A DNA stretch of 64,000 nt from CAZHHH01 sp052400685. GTDB lineage: Bacteria > Bacteroidota > Bacteroidia > Bacteroidales > Marinilabiliaceae. Positions within the stretch are counted from its first letter, which is position 1; every line of letters begins with the position of its first letter. Below are positions 34,225 through 43,906 of the stretch, one piece after another. The translations under genes were made by a program, and so were the position numbers. The stretch lies in NCBI GenBank assembly GCA_052400685.1, contig JBQTGJ010000008.1, one strand, 5' to 3'. A model generated the notes under the pieces. That model had not been told where the DNA came from. It searched no databases and saw nothing but the letters and a program-made list of their open reading frames with translations.

Positions 34225-35931
34225 GTTTTGTCTTTTATCACCGGCATGAGTCAAAATTGTACCGTTAAGCATGCCTGTGTATTTCGACATATCGCCAAAT
34301 ACATTCATTGCCGTTTCAACTTCTTTGTCATCCTGCAGATTGTATAGGATCGCTCCTTTTTGGTAGTAGTAACGGCGCATTAGTTCAATGGCAACCAAAT
34401 TTTCCACTTCGTCGCGGAAATTATCAAGATCTCTGCCGACATTGGCATGCAGATGTTCCTCCATGTCATCAAACAGTTTGCGGTTTAATTCGTAATATTC
34501 TTCTTCTTTGGCCGTTTCTTTCAGTTTTTTTAGCAGGCTTTCAGATTCGGATTCATATTTGAAATCCTTTAAGCCACTAACATATTCTTTGAAATCAGTG
34601 AATATTTCGTCCGTTATTTTGAATTTATCAGGCGTTGCAATGGCGTTGTGTTCCAGTGAAAATTTAGTGGCATAATCAAAGGTGGTTTGGTTCATGATCA
34701 ATGCCATGCTAATGTTGCTATAAGTCTCTTGTTCTGTTTCAATATCAGGAGATATGCCACCGCCATCAAATACCGTACGGCCATTTTTGGTTTTAAAAGG
34801 TTTCATGAGTGAATCAGGAACCAGACCTACGCTACCGTCTTCGTTACGGTTTGCATAATCAACGGCTTGGATGCAACGGCCACTTGGAATATAATACTTT
34901 GCTGTGGTCACTTTCAGGCTTGAATTGTATGCCAGGTTACGGGTGGTTTGAACCAGTCCTTTTCCGAATGAACGATGTCCGATTATGATGGCTCGGTCCT
35001 GATCCTGAAGGGATCCGGCAACAATTTCGCTGGCCGAGGCGGAACCCCGGTTTATCAGCACGGCCATTGGCATAACTGTGTCAATGGGTTCGCGGGGGGC
35101 ACGATAGCTGTTGTCCCATTGCGCAACCTTGCCTTTTGTGTTGACGACTTCACTGCCACGAGGTAAAAACAGGTTGGCAACTTTTACGGCTTCATCCAAT
35201 AACCCGCCGGGGTTTCCCCGAAGATCAAAGACCAGCTTTTGCATTCCCTGATTCTTTTTTAAGTCTATAAATGCTTTTTCAACTTCCTTGGCGCAGTCTT
35301 GTGTGAAATTATTAAGTATGATAATTCCTGTTTCGCTGTCGAGCATACCGTAATAGGGAACCGGGTTGATTTGAATAACGCGGCGGGTAATGGGGATTTC
35401 CAGTTTCTCATTTTTACCCGGACGTTCTATTAATACTTTAATTTGTGTACTGGCAGGTCCTTTTAATCTTTCACTTACCTTTGATACATCTTTGCCTTTC
35501 ATATCGTCGCCATCAATTTTCAGAATGCGATCGCCGGCTTTCAATCCGGCTTCCTGAGCCGGGAAGCCTTCGTAGGGTTCTGAGATAACAATGTAATCGC
35601 CGCGTTTTGTTATAATAGCGCCGATACCTGCATATTCACCTGTTGTCATAAATTTGAAATCATCCATTTCCGATTCCGGAATGAAAGTGGTATACGGATC
35701 AAGCGATTCGAGCATTGCGTCGATGCCCGTTTTTATTAATTTTTCAGGATTGGTTTCATCTACATAAAAACTATTCAGTTCCCTGAAAAGCGTGTAGAAA
35801 ATATCCAGATTTTTAACAATTTCAAAATTTCTACGGTCGCTGGAAGCTGCAACAAATCCAACAAGTATAACCGAGCTTAGCAGGCTGGCTAACAACCATT
35901 TTTTTAAAAAAAATCTTTTCTTCTTTACCAT
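34222..35931 (-). CDS. S41 family C-terminal processing peptidase (paralog 1)
   Basis: A 569-residue CtpA/Prc-type serine protease with an N-terminal membrane anchor or signal (about 9-27), a PDZ domain (about 90-175, with GIGAIITKRGDYIVIS) and the S41 core. The catalytic serine lies in RGSASASEIVAG and the lysine in RSFGKGLVQ. It probably cleaves C-terminal regions of periplasmic proteins. A paralog of similar length lies at 41011. The stop codon TAA is part of a palindromic element. Length is a little above usual because of an extra C-terminal helical region (about 450-569). Confidence 0.9.
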   Translation of the reverse strand: MVKKKRFFLKKWLLASLLSSVILVGFVAASSDRRNFEIVKNLDIFYTLFRELNSFYVDETNPEKLIKTGIDAMLESLDPYTTFIPESEMDDFKFMTTGEYAGIGAIITKRGDYIVISEPYEGFPAQEAGLKAGDRILKIDGDDMKGKDVSKVSERLKGPASTQIKVLIERPGKNEKLEIPITRRVIQINPVPYYGMLDSETGIIILNNFTQDCAKEVEKAFIDLKKNQGMQKLVFDLRGNPGGLLDEAVKVANLFLPRGSEVVNTKGKVAQWDNSYRAPREPIDTVMPMAVLINRGSASASEIVAGSLQDQDRAIIIGHRSFGKGLVQTTRNLAYNSSLKVTTAKYYIPSGRCIQAVDYANRNEDGSVGLVPDSLMKPFKTKNGRTVFDGGGISPDIETEQETYSNISMALIMNQTTFDYATKFSLEHNAIATPDKFKITDEIFTDFKEYVSGLKDFKYESESESLLKKLKETAKEEEYYELNRKLFDDMEEHLHANVGRDLDNFRDEVENLVAIELMRRYYYQKGAILYNLQDDKEVETAMNVFGDMSKYTGMLNGTILTHAGDKRQN

Positions 35932-36021
35932 TTGATAAGGTATTTATTAATTTTTATTGCTGTTAGGATTGTCTTCACAAATACCGTTCCATGTGATTTT
36001 AACCCGACACTTCCGATGTTG

Positions 36022-36029
36022 CAAATTTA
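36022..36029 (-). promoter_or_regulatory. Candidate -7 element of S41 protease 1
   Basis: CAAATTTA on the plus strand reads TAAATTTG toward the gene, 90 bp before its start. Confidence 0.4.
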
Positions 36030-36086
36030 GTATTTATTATGAAATGAGCATGTTAATTAAGTTACAAACAGGTGTTAAGCGCAGTG

Positions 36087-38507
36087 TCAGAGGTTTGTCG
36101 CCTTATCGGAACGGGGAAGACAGTAGAAAATGCGTGTTGTGCGAATGCCGGTATTATCAATCAGGGTAATAATATGACGCCCTTTGTCCGGTTGGATTTC
36201 CATGTCGTGGGGAGATTGGGTGCTGCCCAGAAAATTACCATCCAGATGCCAGAAAATTACCGCATCGGGATTGCGGTGAATAGCTTTTAAAATGACTTTT
36301 TGTAAAGAGCCATCGAGTCCTATGGGCAGCGCTATGGTTGTGTTGGCCGGTGGATATACAAATTCCATGGGTTGCTCTTCACTACTGTCGAAGCAGCCTG
36401 GTTTTAGTGGAGGTAGTGTTTTATATTCCGGATGGCGTCGTTGGTAATACCATTCCATTACAGGAGGGAGTGTGAAGTAGTTTACGGCCTTAATGTTGTT
36501 GGCTGACTCACAACCAATGCGGGTACGATAACGTTCGTCTTTGGTCACGTGTTCGATGTGATGATAGGGGCATGGTTTATTTTCCCTGGTTTGACGGGGC
36601 ACGAGAAGTGTGTCCGTTTCGGAGCAATAAGGCCCCGCACGGTAGCCTGATAACCGGCAAATGGTTGTTTCTGCTAAATCGTCATAAGGTGTCGCAAATT
36701 TTGGTGTGGGGGGCAGCAGATTGAATAATTCGAAGAGCATAGGTCCGGCAGCGGTGCCTCCCACTATCCCAGGACGGCCTTCGCCGGAGGCATTGCCTGC
36801 CCATACGGCGATCACATACTGTGGGGTTACGCCTACAGCCCATGCATCTCTGAAGCCGAAACTGGTGCCTGTTTTCCAGGCGATTTGTCTTGAAGTGCCG
36901 AAATATTTCCAGCCCGACTCTTCGGGGGGCCGTTGCAGATTGGTCATTGCTTTAAATGTTTGATAAATAGTTCCGGCTCTAAGTACAGGTGTATATGATA
37001 TATTATTTTTTGTGGATGGGGTATGAGTGGTTGGTTCACAGCTTAACGATCGCGTTAAGTGATCGCTGTATGTGCCATCGTTTGCGACATAATAATTGAG
37101 TGTTCGCGACATGGAGGCATAGCAGCCTGCCAGCTCCAGCAAGGTGATTTCGCCTCCGCCAAGTATCAGACTTAAACCGTAGTGGCTGTATGGCTGATTA
37201 AAAGTGGTGAAACCGCATCTTTTTAGTGTTTTTAAGAAGATCTCACCACCAAAACGATCAAGCAGTCGGACGAAGGGGATGTTTAGCGATCGGCTTAAAG
37301 CTTCGTCGGCGGGCACTGCTCCGTCATAGAAGGCTTGATAGTTGCGAGGTACAAAATTTTTGTAATACGTTGGAATATCTGGTAGTAACGTGGTGGGCAT
37401 TATTAGTCCTTCCTGTAAAGCCGCGGCATAAAGTATGGGTTTCAGAACGCTGCCTGAACTACGTGGTGCTCTGATAATATCAACCTGATTGCCCTTATAG
37501 GGTTCTGTGGGGTCTGAATTTCCGATGTAGGCGATTATTTCACCGGTTTCTACGTTTGCGATTAGGGCCGCTGCGTTATATATTTCATTTTGGCTTAATC
37601 GGTGGCTGTGTTGATTAACGATGCGTGCGGCATTAATTTGTAAATGCCGGTCAATGGATGTACGAATGTTTTTTCCTTTTTTGTTTTTCAGATAAAAATC
37701 AAGCAGGTGCGGGGTCAGTTGCGGCAATGCCTGAGGTTTTTCGGGCAATGGTTCCAAAAGCGCCAGTTGACACGTTAAACTATCCAAATAACCTTTGGTA
37801 TATAGCTTTTGTAACAGGCGGTTTCTCTTTTTTATCAGAAGAGTCCGGTTTTTCCCGGGGTGCATTAAGCCTGGAGCATTTGGTAATACGGCCAGCAAAG
37901 CGGTTTCACTCCAGGTTAATTCTTGCGCAGGATGATTGAAATAACGCCATGAAGCCGCTTCGAGACCAACGGTGTTACCTCCAAATGGAGCATGGGCTGC
38001 ATATAGTTTTAAAATGGCGTCTTTGCTGTTGGTGAGTTCCAGACGCAGTGCCTTTATAATTTCTATGGTTTTAGTAAAAACAGTTCGTTTGGATGGTTGT
38101 GCCAGTCTTATCACCTGCATGGTTATGGTACTTCCTCCGCTGACGATTTTGCCTTGCTTGATATTTTGGGACAGGGCCCGCAGCAATGAAATAGGATTTA
38201 CGCCCGGATGTTTATAAAAATAGGCATCTTCAAATGTTAAGAGGGCGGTTATAAATTTAGCAGGGACTGAATCGGCTGGTGGAAATCGCCACTGCCCGTC
38301 GTCGGCAATATGAGCACCAAGTAACTGTCCGCTGCGATCAGTCACAACGGTCGAATAGCTTGTTTTGAAAAGTGGCCGCGGTATTGAGTACCAAAAAAAC
38401 AACCATCCGGCAATGAGAAGAATACCCCATTTCAGATGGTTGTTATGTAGTGCTTTTCCGAAAGTTTTCCTGCTAATGCTAAGTAAAATAGGTTTAAACG
38501 ATATCAT
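36087..38507 (-). CDS. pbpC: Penicillin-binding protein 1C
   Basis: An 806-residue class A penicillin-binding protein. One membrane anchor (about 20-40) is followed by a glycosyltransferase 51 domain (EDAYFYKHPGVN, GGSTITMQ), a transpeptidase domain with SVLK (in SSGSVLKP), SRSLN and KTGTSFGFRDAWAVG, and a C-terminal BiPBP_C domain, as in PbpC. It would polymerise and crosslink peptidoglycan. ATG 38507 is preferred over 38540 because it places the short cytoplasmic tail normally. In many genomes pbpC adjoins an alpha-2-macroglobulin gene; here that gene is 12.5 kb away. Confidence 0.92.
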   Translation of the reverse strand: MISFKPILLSISRKTFGKALHNNHLKWGILLIAGWLFFWYSIPRPLFKTSYSTVVTDRSGQLLGAHIADDGQWRFPPADSVPAKFITALLTFEDAYFYKHPGVNPISLLRALSQNIKQGKIVSGGSTITMQVIRLAQPSKRTVFTKTIEIIKALRLELTNSKDAILKLYAAHAPFGGNTVGLEAASWRYFNHPAQELTWSETALLAVLPNAPGLMHPGKNRTLLIKKRNRLLQKLYTKGYLDSLTCQLALLEPLPEKPQALPQLTPHLLDFYLKNKKGKNIRTSIDRHLQINAARIVNQHSHRLSQNEIYNAAALIANVETGEIIAYIGNSDPTEPYKGNQVDIIRAPRSSGSVLKPILYAAALQEGLIMPTTLLPDIPTYYKNFVPRNYQAFYDGAVPADEALSRSLNIPFVRLLDRFGGEIFLKTLKRCGFTTFNQPYSHYGLSLILGGGEITLLELAGCYASMSRTLNYYVANDGTYSDHLTRSLSCEPTTHTPSTKNNISYTPVLRAGTIYQTFKAMTNLQRPPEESGWKYFGTSRQIAWKTGTSFGFRDAWAVGVTPQYVIAVWAGNASGEGRPGIVGGTAAGPMLFELFNLLPPTPKFATPYDDLAETTICRLSGYRAGPYCSETDTLLVPRQTRENKPCPYHHIEHVTKDERYRTRIGCESANNIKAVNYFTLPPVMEWYYQRRHPEYKTLPPLKPGCFDSSEEQPMEFVYPPANTTIALPIGLDGSLQKVILKAIHRNPDAVIFWHLDGNFLGSTQSPHDMEIQPDKGRHIITLIDNTGIRTTRIFYCLPRSDKATNL

Positions 38508-38564
38508 GGCAAATGGTATTGTGACCGCCAATTTACCCAATATTTTTTATCGTGGTACCTGATG

Positions 38565-40157
38565 TTAAATAAAGGCAGCCAGAATTTGAACGCAGATAAT
38601 TAAAATCACCATAGCCACAGGATAAACGGTTGCGTATGCCACTGCCGGAGCATTGGTGTCGGTCATTGGCGAGGCAGCGGCCAATCCCGGTGTGCTGGTC
38701 ATGGCACCCGTTAAGGTTCCCATCAACGACAAAATGTTCATTTTTTTGGAAAATCTGGCGACAATTACGGTCAATATCATGGGGACTAATGTGATGGCGC
38801 CCCCGATCACAAACAGATTATAGCCATAGCTCTCAAAAGTACCGACGATATTAGCACCAGCTTTGGTTCCTACTTCTACCAAAAAGAACATGAGGCCCAA
38901 CTGGCGTAGCAGTTGCGTGGCAGCACCCGACATACTCCAAATGATCGGACCGGTGCGACCCAGTCGGCTGAGTATCATTCCTACTAATAGAATGCCTCCG
39001 GTTAACCCGGGACTGAAAGTGAAATTATCACCGAATGAGAGTGACAGATTACCGAATACTATACCCAGAACAATACCTGCTGCAATGGGAAAGAAGTCTG
39101 TGTCGGACAGTTTCTTATCGTTATTGCCGAAGATGTTAATAACCTGTTTCATGTTTTCCCGGCTGCAGGCGACTAATAGTTTATCACCCATCTGTAGTCG
39201 TATCGATGGCGATGGCGTGATGTCAATACCACTTCGTCGAACACGGGTGGCGGTTGCCTGATAGTTGGTCCATAAGTTGAAGACGCGTAATTCTTTGTTA
39301 ATAGCATCTTTATTGGTGACCAAGACGGATTGTACTTCGTAGGATTTATGCAACGGTATTTCTTCGTCACTTTTACTACCAATGAGCAGACCTATTTTGG
39401 TTAATGCTTCTTCAGTTCCCACAGCCTTTATTAGGTCACCTTTGGCCAATGTTGCGACGGGGGAGGGTACGATGGGTTCTCCCTGGTGTTGAATTCGTGA
39501 AATAACCGCATTGGTCATCGAGCGGAGTTTTAGTTCGCCAATGGTTTTATTACAAACGGCATCGTTTTCAACTTTAAAAATCTGGCTTTTTATTTCGGGA
39601 AATCCTGAGTTGCTTTCTTTTTCGTATTGTTCTTCTGCTGCCTTTATGTTGGCGCGCGTAAGTTTTGGGTATAAGCGTACAAATAAGATGACTCCAATGA
39701 CACCAAACGGGTAAGCAATACCGTAACCGATGGAAATGAGCGGTGAATGAGCGGTTGCGTCAATTCCTGCTGCTAATCCGGGTGTGCTTGTTAATGCACC
39801 TGTGAGTAAACCGATGGCAACAGGCATTTCTATGCCGCCAAATTTGTAACTTAGAAAGGCAATTAAAGAGGCTGATACAATGACAATGGTTGTTAGTAGC
39901 ACCAGTGTACGCCCTTGTTTCTTAAATGAATCAAAAAAACCTGGTCCCGCTTGCATGCCAATTGTGTATATAAAAAGGACCAGTCCCAGTGTTCCTATTA
40001 TTGGTGGCATGGTAACACCCAGATGACCAAATAATAGGGCCACGAAGATGATGGCTGAAATGTCCAGCGAAATGCCGGCTACTTTGATGTTGCCAATGAT
40101 GAATCCAAGGCAAATAATGACGAATAACGCCACGTACGGTTGACTGATGAGCTCCAT
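38565..40157 (-). CDS. YidE/AspT-type putative transporter with RCK_C domains
   Basis: A 530-residue transporter built as two membrane halves around a cytoplasmic insert. The N-half (about 1-160) and C-half (about 355-530) share TGALTSTPGLAA and GAMTSTPGLAA repeats typical of the aspartate:alanine exchanger family. The insert (about 195-340) holds two TrkA-C (RCK_C) domains, which usually bind a regulatory ligand. The substrate is unknown. It is monocistronic with a TACATTTG -7 element. Confidence 0.85.
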   Translation of the reverse strand: MELISQPYVALFVIICLGFIIGNIKVAGISLDISAIIFVALLFGHLGVTMPPIIGTLGLVLFIYTIGMQAGPGFFDSFKKQGRTLVLLTTIVIVSASLIAFLSYKFGGIEMPVAIGLLTGALTSTPGLAAGIDATAHSPLISIGYGIAYPFGVIGVILFVRLYPKLTRANIKAAEEQYEKESNSGFPEIKSQIFKVENDAVCNKTIGELKLRSMTNAVISRIQHQGEPIVPSPVATLAKGDLIKAVGTEEALTKIGLLIGSKSDEEIPLHKSYEVQSVLVTNKDAINKELRVFNLWTNYQATATRVRRSGIDITPSPSIRLQMGDKLLVACSRENMKQVINIFGNNDKKLSDTDFFPIAAGIVLGIVFGNLSLSFGDNFTFSPGLTGGILLVGMILSRLGRTGPIIWSMSGAATQLLRQLGLMFFLVEVGTKAGANIVGTFESYGYNLFVIGGAITLVPMILTVIVARFSKKMNILSLMGTLTGAMTSTPGLAAASPMTDTNAPAVAYATVYPVAMVILIICVQILAAFI

Positions 40158-40183
40158 AATAGTTTGTGATTTTTTTGAGGGTG

Positions 40184-40191
40184 CAAATGTA
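40184..40191 (-). promoter_or_regulatory. Candidate -7 element of the YidE-type gene
   Basis: CAAATGTA on the plus strand reads TACATTTG toward the gene, 26 bp before the ATG. Confidence 0.5.
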
Positions 40192-40338
40192 GGGTAAATA
40201 TAGGTTTTGGACCTGAAAAAGACGTTGTTAAATGTTGTAAAACTAAAATTTATGCATTTTATAACATCTGTTGTGTTTTAATATGAAGGTTTACTGATGT
40301 TTGTTTTGTTTTTAATTATTATGGGTGGCTATTTTTCT

Positions 40339-40346
40339 TACTTTTG
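40339..40346 (+). promoter_or_regulatory. Candidate -7 element upstream of comEB
   Basis: TACTTTTG followed by TG. It would give a 200-nt leader containing the degenerate palindromic element at 40381. Confidence 0.35.
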
Positions 40347-40380
40347 TGTACTATGTAGTGCTTTGCCCGAAAATGCCAGT

Positions 40381-40490
40381 GGCAGACAAGAAAGCTTTGT
40401 TTTTGAGGCTTGCGAAAGTCGAAAAAGTTGAGTTTACTGGTGTAAGTAACTCCTTTGAAGGCGGACGTAACGAAAAAAAATGGCGTTTTT
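40381..40490 (-). repeat. Palindromic intergenic element, degenerate reverse copy
   Basis: Fragments in reverse order: GACAAGAAAGCTTTG, GAGGCTTGCGAAAGTCGAAAAA, GTTTACTGGTGTAAGTAA and GCGGACGTAACG. The stems are partly broken. It sits in the comEB leader, unlike most copies, which follow genes. Confidence 0.65.
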
Positions 40491-40553
40491 TTGTTGCCAT
40501 TATATAATTTTTAAATCTTAGCACTTTATCCTGTATGAAAATAATATATTATC

Positions 40554-40985
40554 ATGGACAAGTCACATGACCTCGTAAAGAAGCAGCATTTGCTGGATCA
40601 GCGTTATCTGGGTATGGCAGCTATATGGGCCCAGAATTCCTATTGCAAAAGACGGCAGGTAGGGGCGTTGCTCGTCAAAAATAAAATGATTATCAGCGAT
40701 GGGTACAATGGGACGCCTTCCGGTTTTGAAAATATTTGTGAGGATGAGGAAGGCAAAACAAAACCGTACGTACTTCATGCCGAAGCCAATGCGATTACGA
40801 AAGTGGCACGAAGTAACAACAGTTCTGATGGTGCGACGCTTTATGTTACCTCGTCACCGTGTATTGAATGTGCCAAGCTTATTATTCAGGCTGGTATTGT
40901 AAGGGTTGTCTTTTCTGAAAATTATCGGGTGGATGACGGTATCAGGTTACTTGAAAGAGCTGGTATAGAAATAGTTCAAATTTAA
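40554..40985 (+). CDS. comEB: dCMP deaminase family protein
   Basis: A 143-residue cytidine/deoxycytidylate deaminase. The zinc site is HAEANAI plus PCIECAK, with CKRRQVGALLVK at the N terminus as in dCMP deaminases. It would convert dCMP to dUMP and supply dTMP synthesis together with dut. The S41 protease paralog starts 25 bp downstream, so they may be co-transcribed. Confidence 0.9.
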   Translation: MDKSHDLVKKQHLLDQRYLGMAAIWAQNSYCKRRQVGALLVKNKMIISDGYNGTPSGFENICEDEEGKTKPYVLHAEANAITKVARSNNSSDGATLYVTSSPCIECAKLIIQAGIVRVVFSENYRVDDGIRLLERAGIEIVQI

Positions 40986-41010
40986 AGTTCTTCTTTTATT
41001 TTTTAAAAAG

Positions 41011-42678
41011 ATGCATTACAAAAACAGCTTTAAGCAAATTATTTTACCTGTTGTTATAGCAGGTGTTTTAGTGGTTGGATTTTTTATGGGTAAGCTATTT
41101 TCTCCAGCCAGCACTGGGGCGTCAGATGGTAAACTCTTTATTTATCCGCAAAAGAGTAAGGTGGAATCCATTCTTAATCTGATTGAGGAGGAGTATGTCG
41201 ACACGGTTGACCGGGGAAAGCTGGAAGAAAAGATTATCCCTGAGATATTGAAAAATCTTGATCCTCATACTGTTTATATCCCAAAAGATGATTTGCAGGA
41301 AGCGAATCAGGAACTGGAAGGTAATTTTGGTGGTATTGGCGTTCAGTTCAGCATTCAAAACGATACTGTTTTAGTGATTGGCGTGGTGTCGGGCGGTCCA
41401 TCCGAAAAATTAGGTGTATTACCCGGCGATCGCATTATTACCGTTAACGACAGCGTTATTGCCGGAAAGGGAATTCGTTCGGATGACGTGGTTGGAATGT
41501 TACGTGGCGAAATGGGAACCCGGGTTAATGTGGGTATCAAACGAAACGGACGGCCCGGGTTGATCGATTTTGAGATTATTCGTGGTAATATTCCCGTTTA
41601 TAGTGTCGATATTGCTTATATGGTGACGGATTCTATCGGTTATGTTAAGGTCAGTCGTTTTGCCCGAAATACTTACAACGAATTTCTCACTGCGTTGGCA
41701 AAGCTTAAGGCTTATAACTGTCAGGATTTGATTCTCGATTTACGTGGAAATTCAGGGGGTTACCTTGATGTTGCCATTAGTATGAGCAATGAATTTTTAG
41801 AGAAAGGTGATTTAATTGTCTATACAGAAGGGAAATCGAGTCCTCGTCAGAATGTGTATGCCAATGGTACCGGTTCGTGCAGGGATATGGGCGTGACTGT
41901 TTTAATTGATGAGTTCAGCGCGTCGGCCAGCGAAATTGTGTCGGGGGCTATTCAGGATAATGACAGAGGGCTTATTGTGGGACGTCGTTCCTTTGGAAAA
42001 GGGTTGGTTCAACAGCAAATTCCATTGTCGGATGGTAGTGCGTTGCGGCTGACGGTGGCCCGTTATTATACACCCAGTGGTCGCTGCATTCAAAAGTCCT
42101 ACGAAAATGGGTTGGACAATTATAATCTCGATATCATAAATCGTTTTCAGCATGGCGAGTTTTTTGTTCGCGATAGTATAAATTTTAATGATTCTCTTCG
42201 TTATAAAACAAAGGGTGGACGCATCGTTTTTGGTGGCGGCGGTATTATGCCGGATATTTTTGTGCCACGCGATACATCTATGTTGTCCGATTATTATTAC
42301 CGTTTGCGCGATCGCGGCATTGTTTATCAATTTGCTTTAAAATATAGCGATGATCATCGACTGGTTTTGCAACGTCATCAAACGGTTGAGGAATTATTGT
42401 CTTTTCTCGAAACGCAATCTTTTGGACGCCTGGTAGCCAACTTTGCCACATCTAAAGGAATTCCTTACAATGCAACTCAATATAAGCTCTCCGAAAAAAT
42501 CATTAATATTGAAGCCAGGGCTTATATTGCTCGTAATATTATGGATAATGAGGCTTTTTACCCGGTGTTGCATAAAATTGATGAGGTGTTGATAAAGGCG
42601 GTTGAGGAGATTCGATTTGAACATCCACAGAAGTTATTACAAATGGCCGGTATTGTTGGGGAAGAAGACGTTAATTAG
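41011..42678 (+). CDS. S41 family C-terminal processing peptidase (paralog 2)
   Basis: A 555-residue protease with an N-terminal signal anchor (about 9-30), a PDZ domain (about 95-175, with FGGIGVQFSIQNDTVLVIG), and an S41 core with serine in FSASASEIVSG and lysine in RSFGKGLVQ. It shares layout with the protein encoded at 34222. It would process C termini of envelope proteins. It is 25 bp after comEB. A palindromic-element remnant starts directly after its stop. Confidence 0.9.
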   Translation: MHYKNSFKQIILPVVIAGVLVVGFFMGKLFSPASTGASDGKLFIYPQKSKVESILNLIEEEYVDTVDRGKLEEKIIPEILKNLDPHTVYIPKDDLQEANQELEGNFGGIGVQFSIQNDTVLVIGVVSGGPSEKLGVLPGDRIITVNDSVIAGKGIRSDDVVGMLRGEMGTRVNVGIKRNGRPGLIDFEIIRGNIPVYSVDIAYMVTDSIGYVKVSRFARNTYNEFLTALAKLKAYNCQDLILDLRGNSGGYLDVAISMSNEFLEKGDLIVYTEGKSSPRQNVYANGTGSCRDMGVTVLIDEFSASASEIVSGAIQDNDRGLIVGRRSFGKGLVQQQIPLSDGSALRLTVARYYTPSGRCIQKSYENGLDNYNLDIINRFQHGEFFVRDSINFNDSLRYKTKGGRIVFGGGGIMPDIFVPRDTSMLSDYYYRLRDRGIVYQFALKYSDDHRLVLQRHQTVEELLSFLETQSFGRLVANFATSKGIPYNATQYKLSEKIINIEARAYIARNIMDNEAFYPVLHKIDEVLIKAVEEIRFEHPQKLLQMAGIVGEEDVN

Positions 42679-42679
42679 T

Positions 42680-42818
42680 ATCAACAGAAACGCAAATGCT
42701 CAATGGAATCGTCAAATTCAAGGCCTGCGAGATCCCGGAAAATGTGAATTGTATGGTAAATGGTCATTTTGAGGATAAGCGTAATGCTGAGGTTGGACTT
42801 TCCCTGCAAGCAATAATT
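42680..42818 (-). repeat. Palindromic intergenic element, degenerate reverse copy
   Basis: Recognisable parts are TTCAAGGCCTGCGAGATCCC, GAAAATGTGAATTG, TGGTAAATGGTCATTTTGAG and AAGCGTAATGCTGAGGTTGGACTTTCC, ending in CTGCAAGCAATA. It lies between the protease stop and the DUF4834 gene. Confidence 0.7.
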
Positions 42819-42831
42819 AAGAGATTGAGTT

Positions 42832-43083
42832 ATGCTTAGGTTTTTATTATTTATTTTTCTGTTCTATTTGATTTTTAAGGTTCTTGCAAAGTTCCTTTTT
42901 CCCTGGCTTCTTGCTTCAGGAATCAATAAAATGAATGCTGATAAGCAAAAGAACTATCAGGATTTTGTTAAAAACAAAAAGAAGGAAGAGGGACGGGTCT
43001 CTGTTGACTATGTTCCTCCGAAAGGTAAACATTTGTCTTCGGATGAAGGCGAGTATGTCGATTACGAAGAGGTGAAGGATTAA
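42832..43083 (+). CDS. Small membrane protein, DUF4834-like
   Basis: An 83-residue protein with one N-terminal membrane segment (FLLFIFLFYLIFKVLAKFLF) and a charged, lysine-rich tail. The tail holds GRVSVDYVPPKGKHLSSDEGEYVDYEE, whose acidic end is typical of the Bacteroidota family DUF4834. Function is unknown. A shared bidirectional terminator follows. Confidence 0.65.
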   Translation: MLRFLLFIFLFYLIFKVLAKFLFPWLLASGINKMNADKQKNYQDFVKNKKKEEGRVSVDYVPPKGKHLSSDEGEYVDYEEVKD

Positions 43084-43098
43084 CTATTTATAAGGGAC

Positions 43099-43146
43099 AA
43101 AAAAACGGCTGTCATACCTATTGTGTATTTGACAGCCGTTTTTTTT
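43099..43146. terminator. Bidirectional terminator between DUF4834 and cysH
   Basis: Long stem AAAAACGGCTGTCA/TGACAGCCGTTTTT with A- and T-tracts on the two sides, between convergent genes. Confidence 0.88.
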
Positions 43147-43849
43147 AGCGTTTATGAAGGCCACACTCTTTGGTGTCTGGATTTTCCCACCACCATCGGC
43201 CGGCCCGGAGGTCTTCGCCGGGTTGAATGGCACGCGTACACGGCTGGCAGCCAATGGAAGGGAAACCTTTGTCGTGAAGTGTATTGTATGGTACTTTGTG
43301 GGTTTTGATGTATTGCCAGACATCGTCCTCAGACCAATGAGCCAGCGGATTAATTTTTATCAATCCATTGTTTTCATCCCACTCTATAATGTCGATATTT
43401 TGACGTGTTATTGCCTGTGACGCACGTAAGCCACAGATCCATGCATCCATGGTGGTGAAAGCCCGTTGCAGCGGTTCTATTTTGCGTATGTGGCAACATG
43501 CTTTGCGGTTGGTGATGCTTTCGTAAAAAAGATTAATGCCTTTGTTGTTGACCATTTCTTCCACTTTTTGATGATCGGGAAAAAAGATCTCTATTTTGGT
43601 TTTATATTTCCGACTGGTTCTATCAATAAGATCATAGGTTTCAGGGAATAATCTGCCTGTATCTAAAGTAAATATGCGAGCAGCTGGTTCTATTTTTAAT
43701 ATCATATCAGTTAACACCTGATCTTCGGCACCCAACGATGACGACAAGGCGATGCGGTCGCCGAAAATCGGGAGCACTCGCTTTAATATGTTTTCTGCTG
43801 TTTCCTCTTGAAGTTCAATGTTTAGTTGTTTTATTTCTGTGCGATCCAT
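43145..43849 (-). CDS. cysH: Adenylyl-sulfate reductase (assimilatory, Fe-S type)
   Basis: A 234-residue CysH-family reductase. The [4Fe-4S] ligands C118-C119 and C201/C204 (GCQPC) are present, which marks it as the APS-type rather than the PAPS-type enzyme. The C-terminal ECGLH cysteine (C229) is the catalytic one. It reduces adenylylsulfate to sulfite with thioredoxin. No cysD, cysN or sir gene is in the window, so the pathway is dispersed. pfkA lies 57 bp upstream. Confidence 0.9.
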   Translation of the reverse strand: MDRTEIKQLNIELQEETAENILKRVLPIFGDRIALSSSLGAEDQVLTDMILKIEPAARIFTLDTGRLFPETYDLIDRTSRKYKTKIEIFFPDHQKVEEMVNNKGINLFYESITNRKACCHIRKIEPLQRAFTTMDAWICGLRASQAITRQNIDIIEWDENNGLIKINPLAHWSEDDVWQYIKTHKVPYNTLHDKGFPSIGCQPCTRAIQPGEDLRAGRWWWENPDTKECGLHKR

Positions 43850-43906
43850 CTGATTTTGTATTGTAATGATTGTTTATGTTTTACGGTGTTTGTTTTCAAT
43901 TATAGA

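Noticed and set aside
40325..40507. 60-residue ORF before comEB
   Set aside because: It lies in promoter and degenerate element sequence, with no conserved features.
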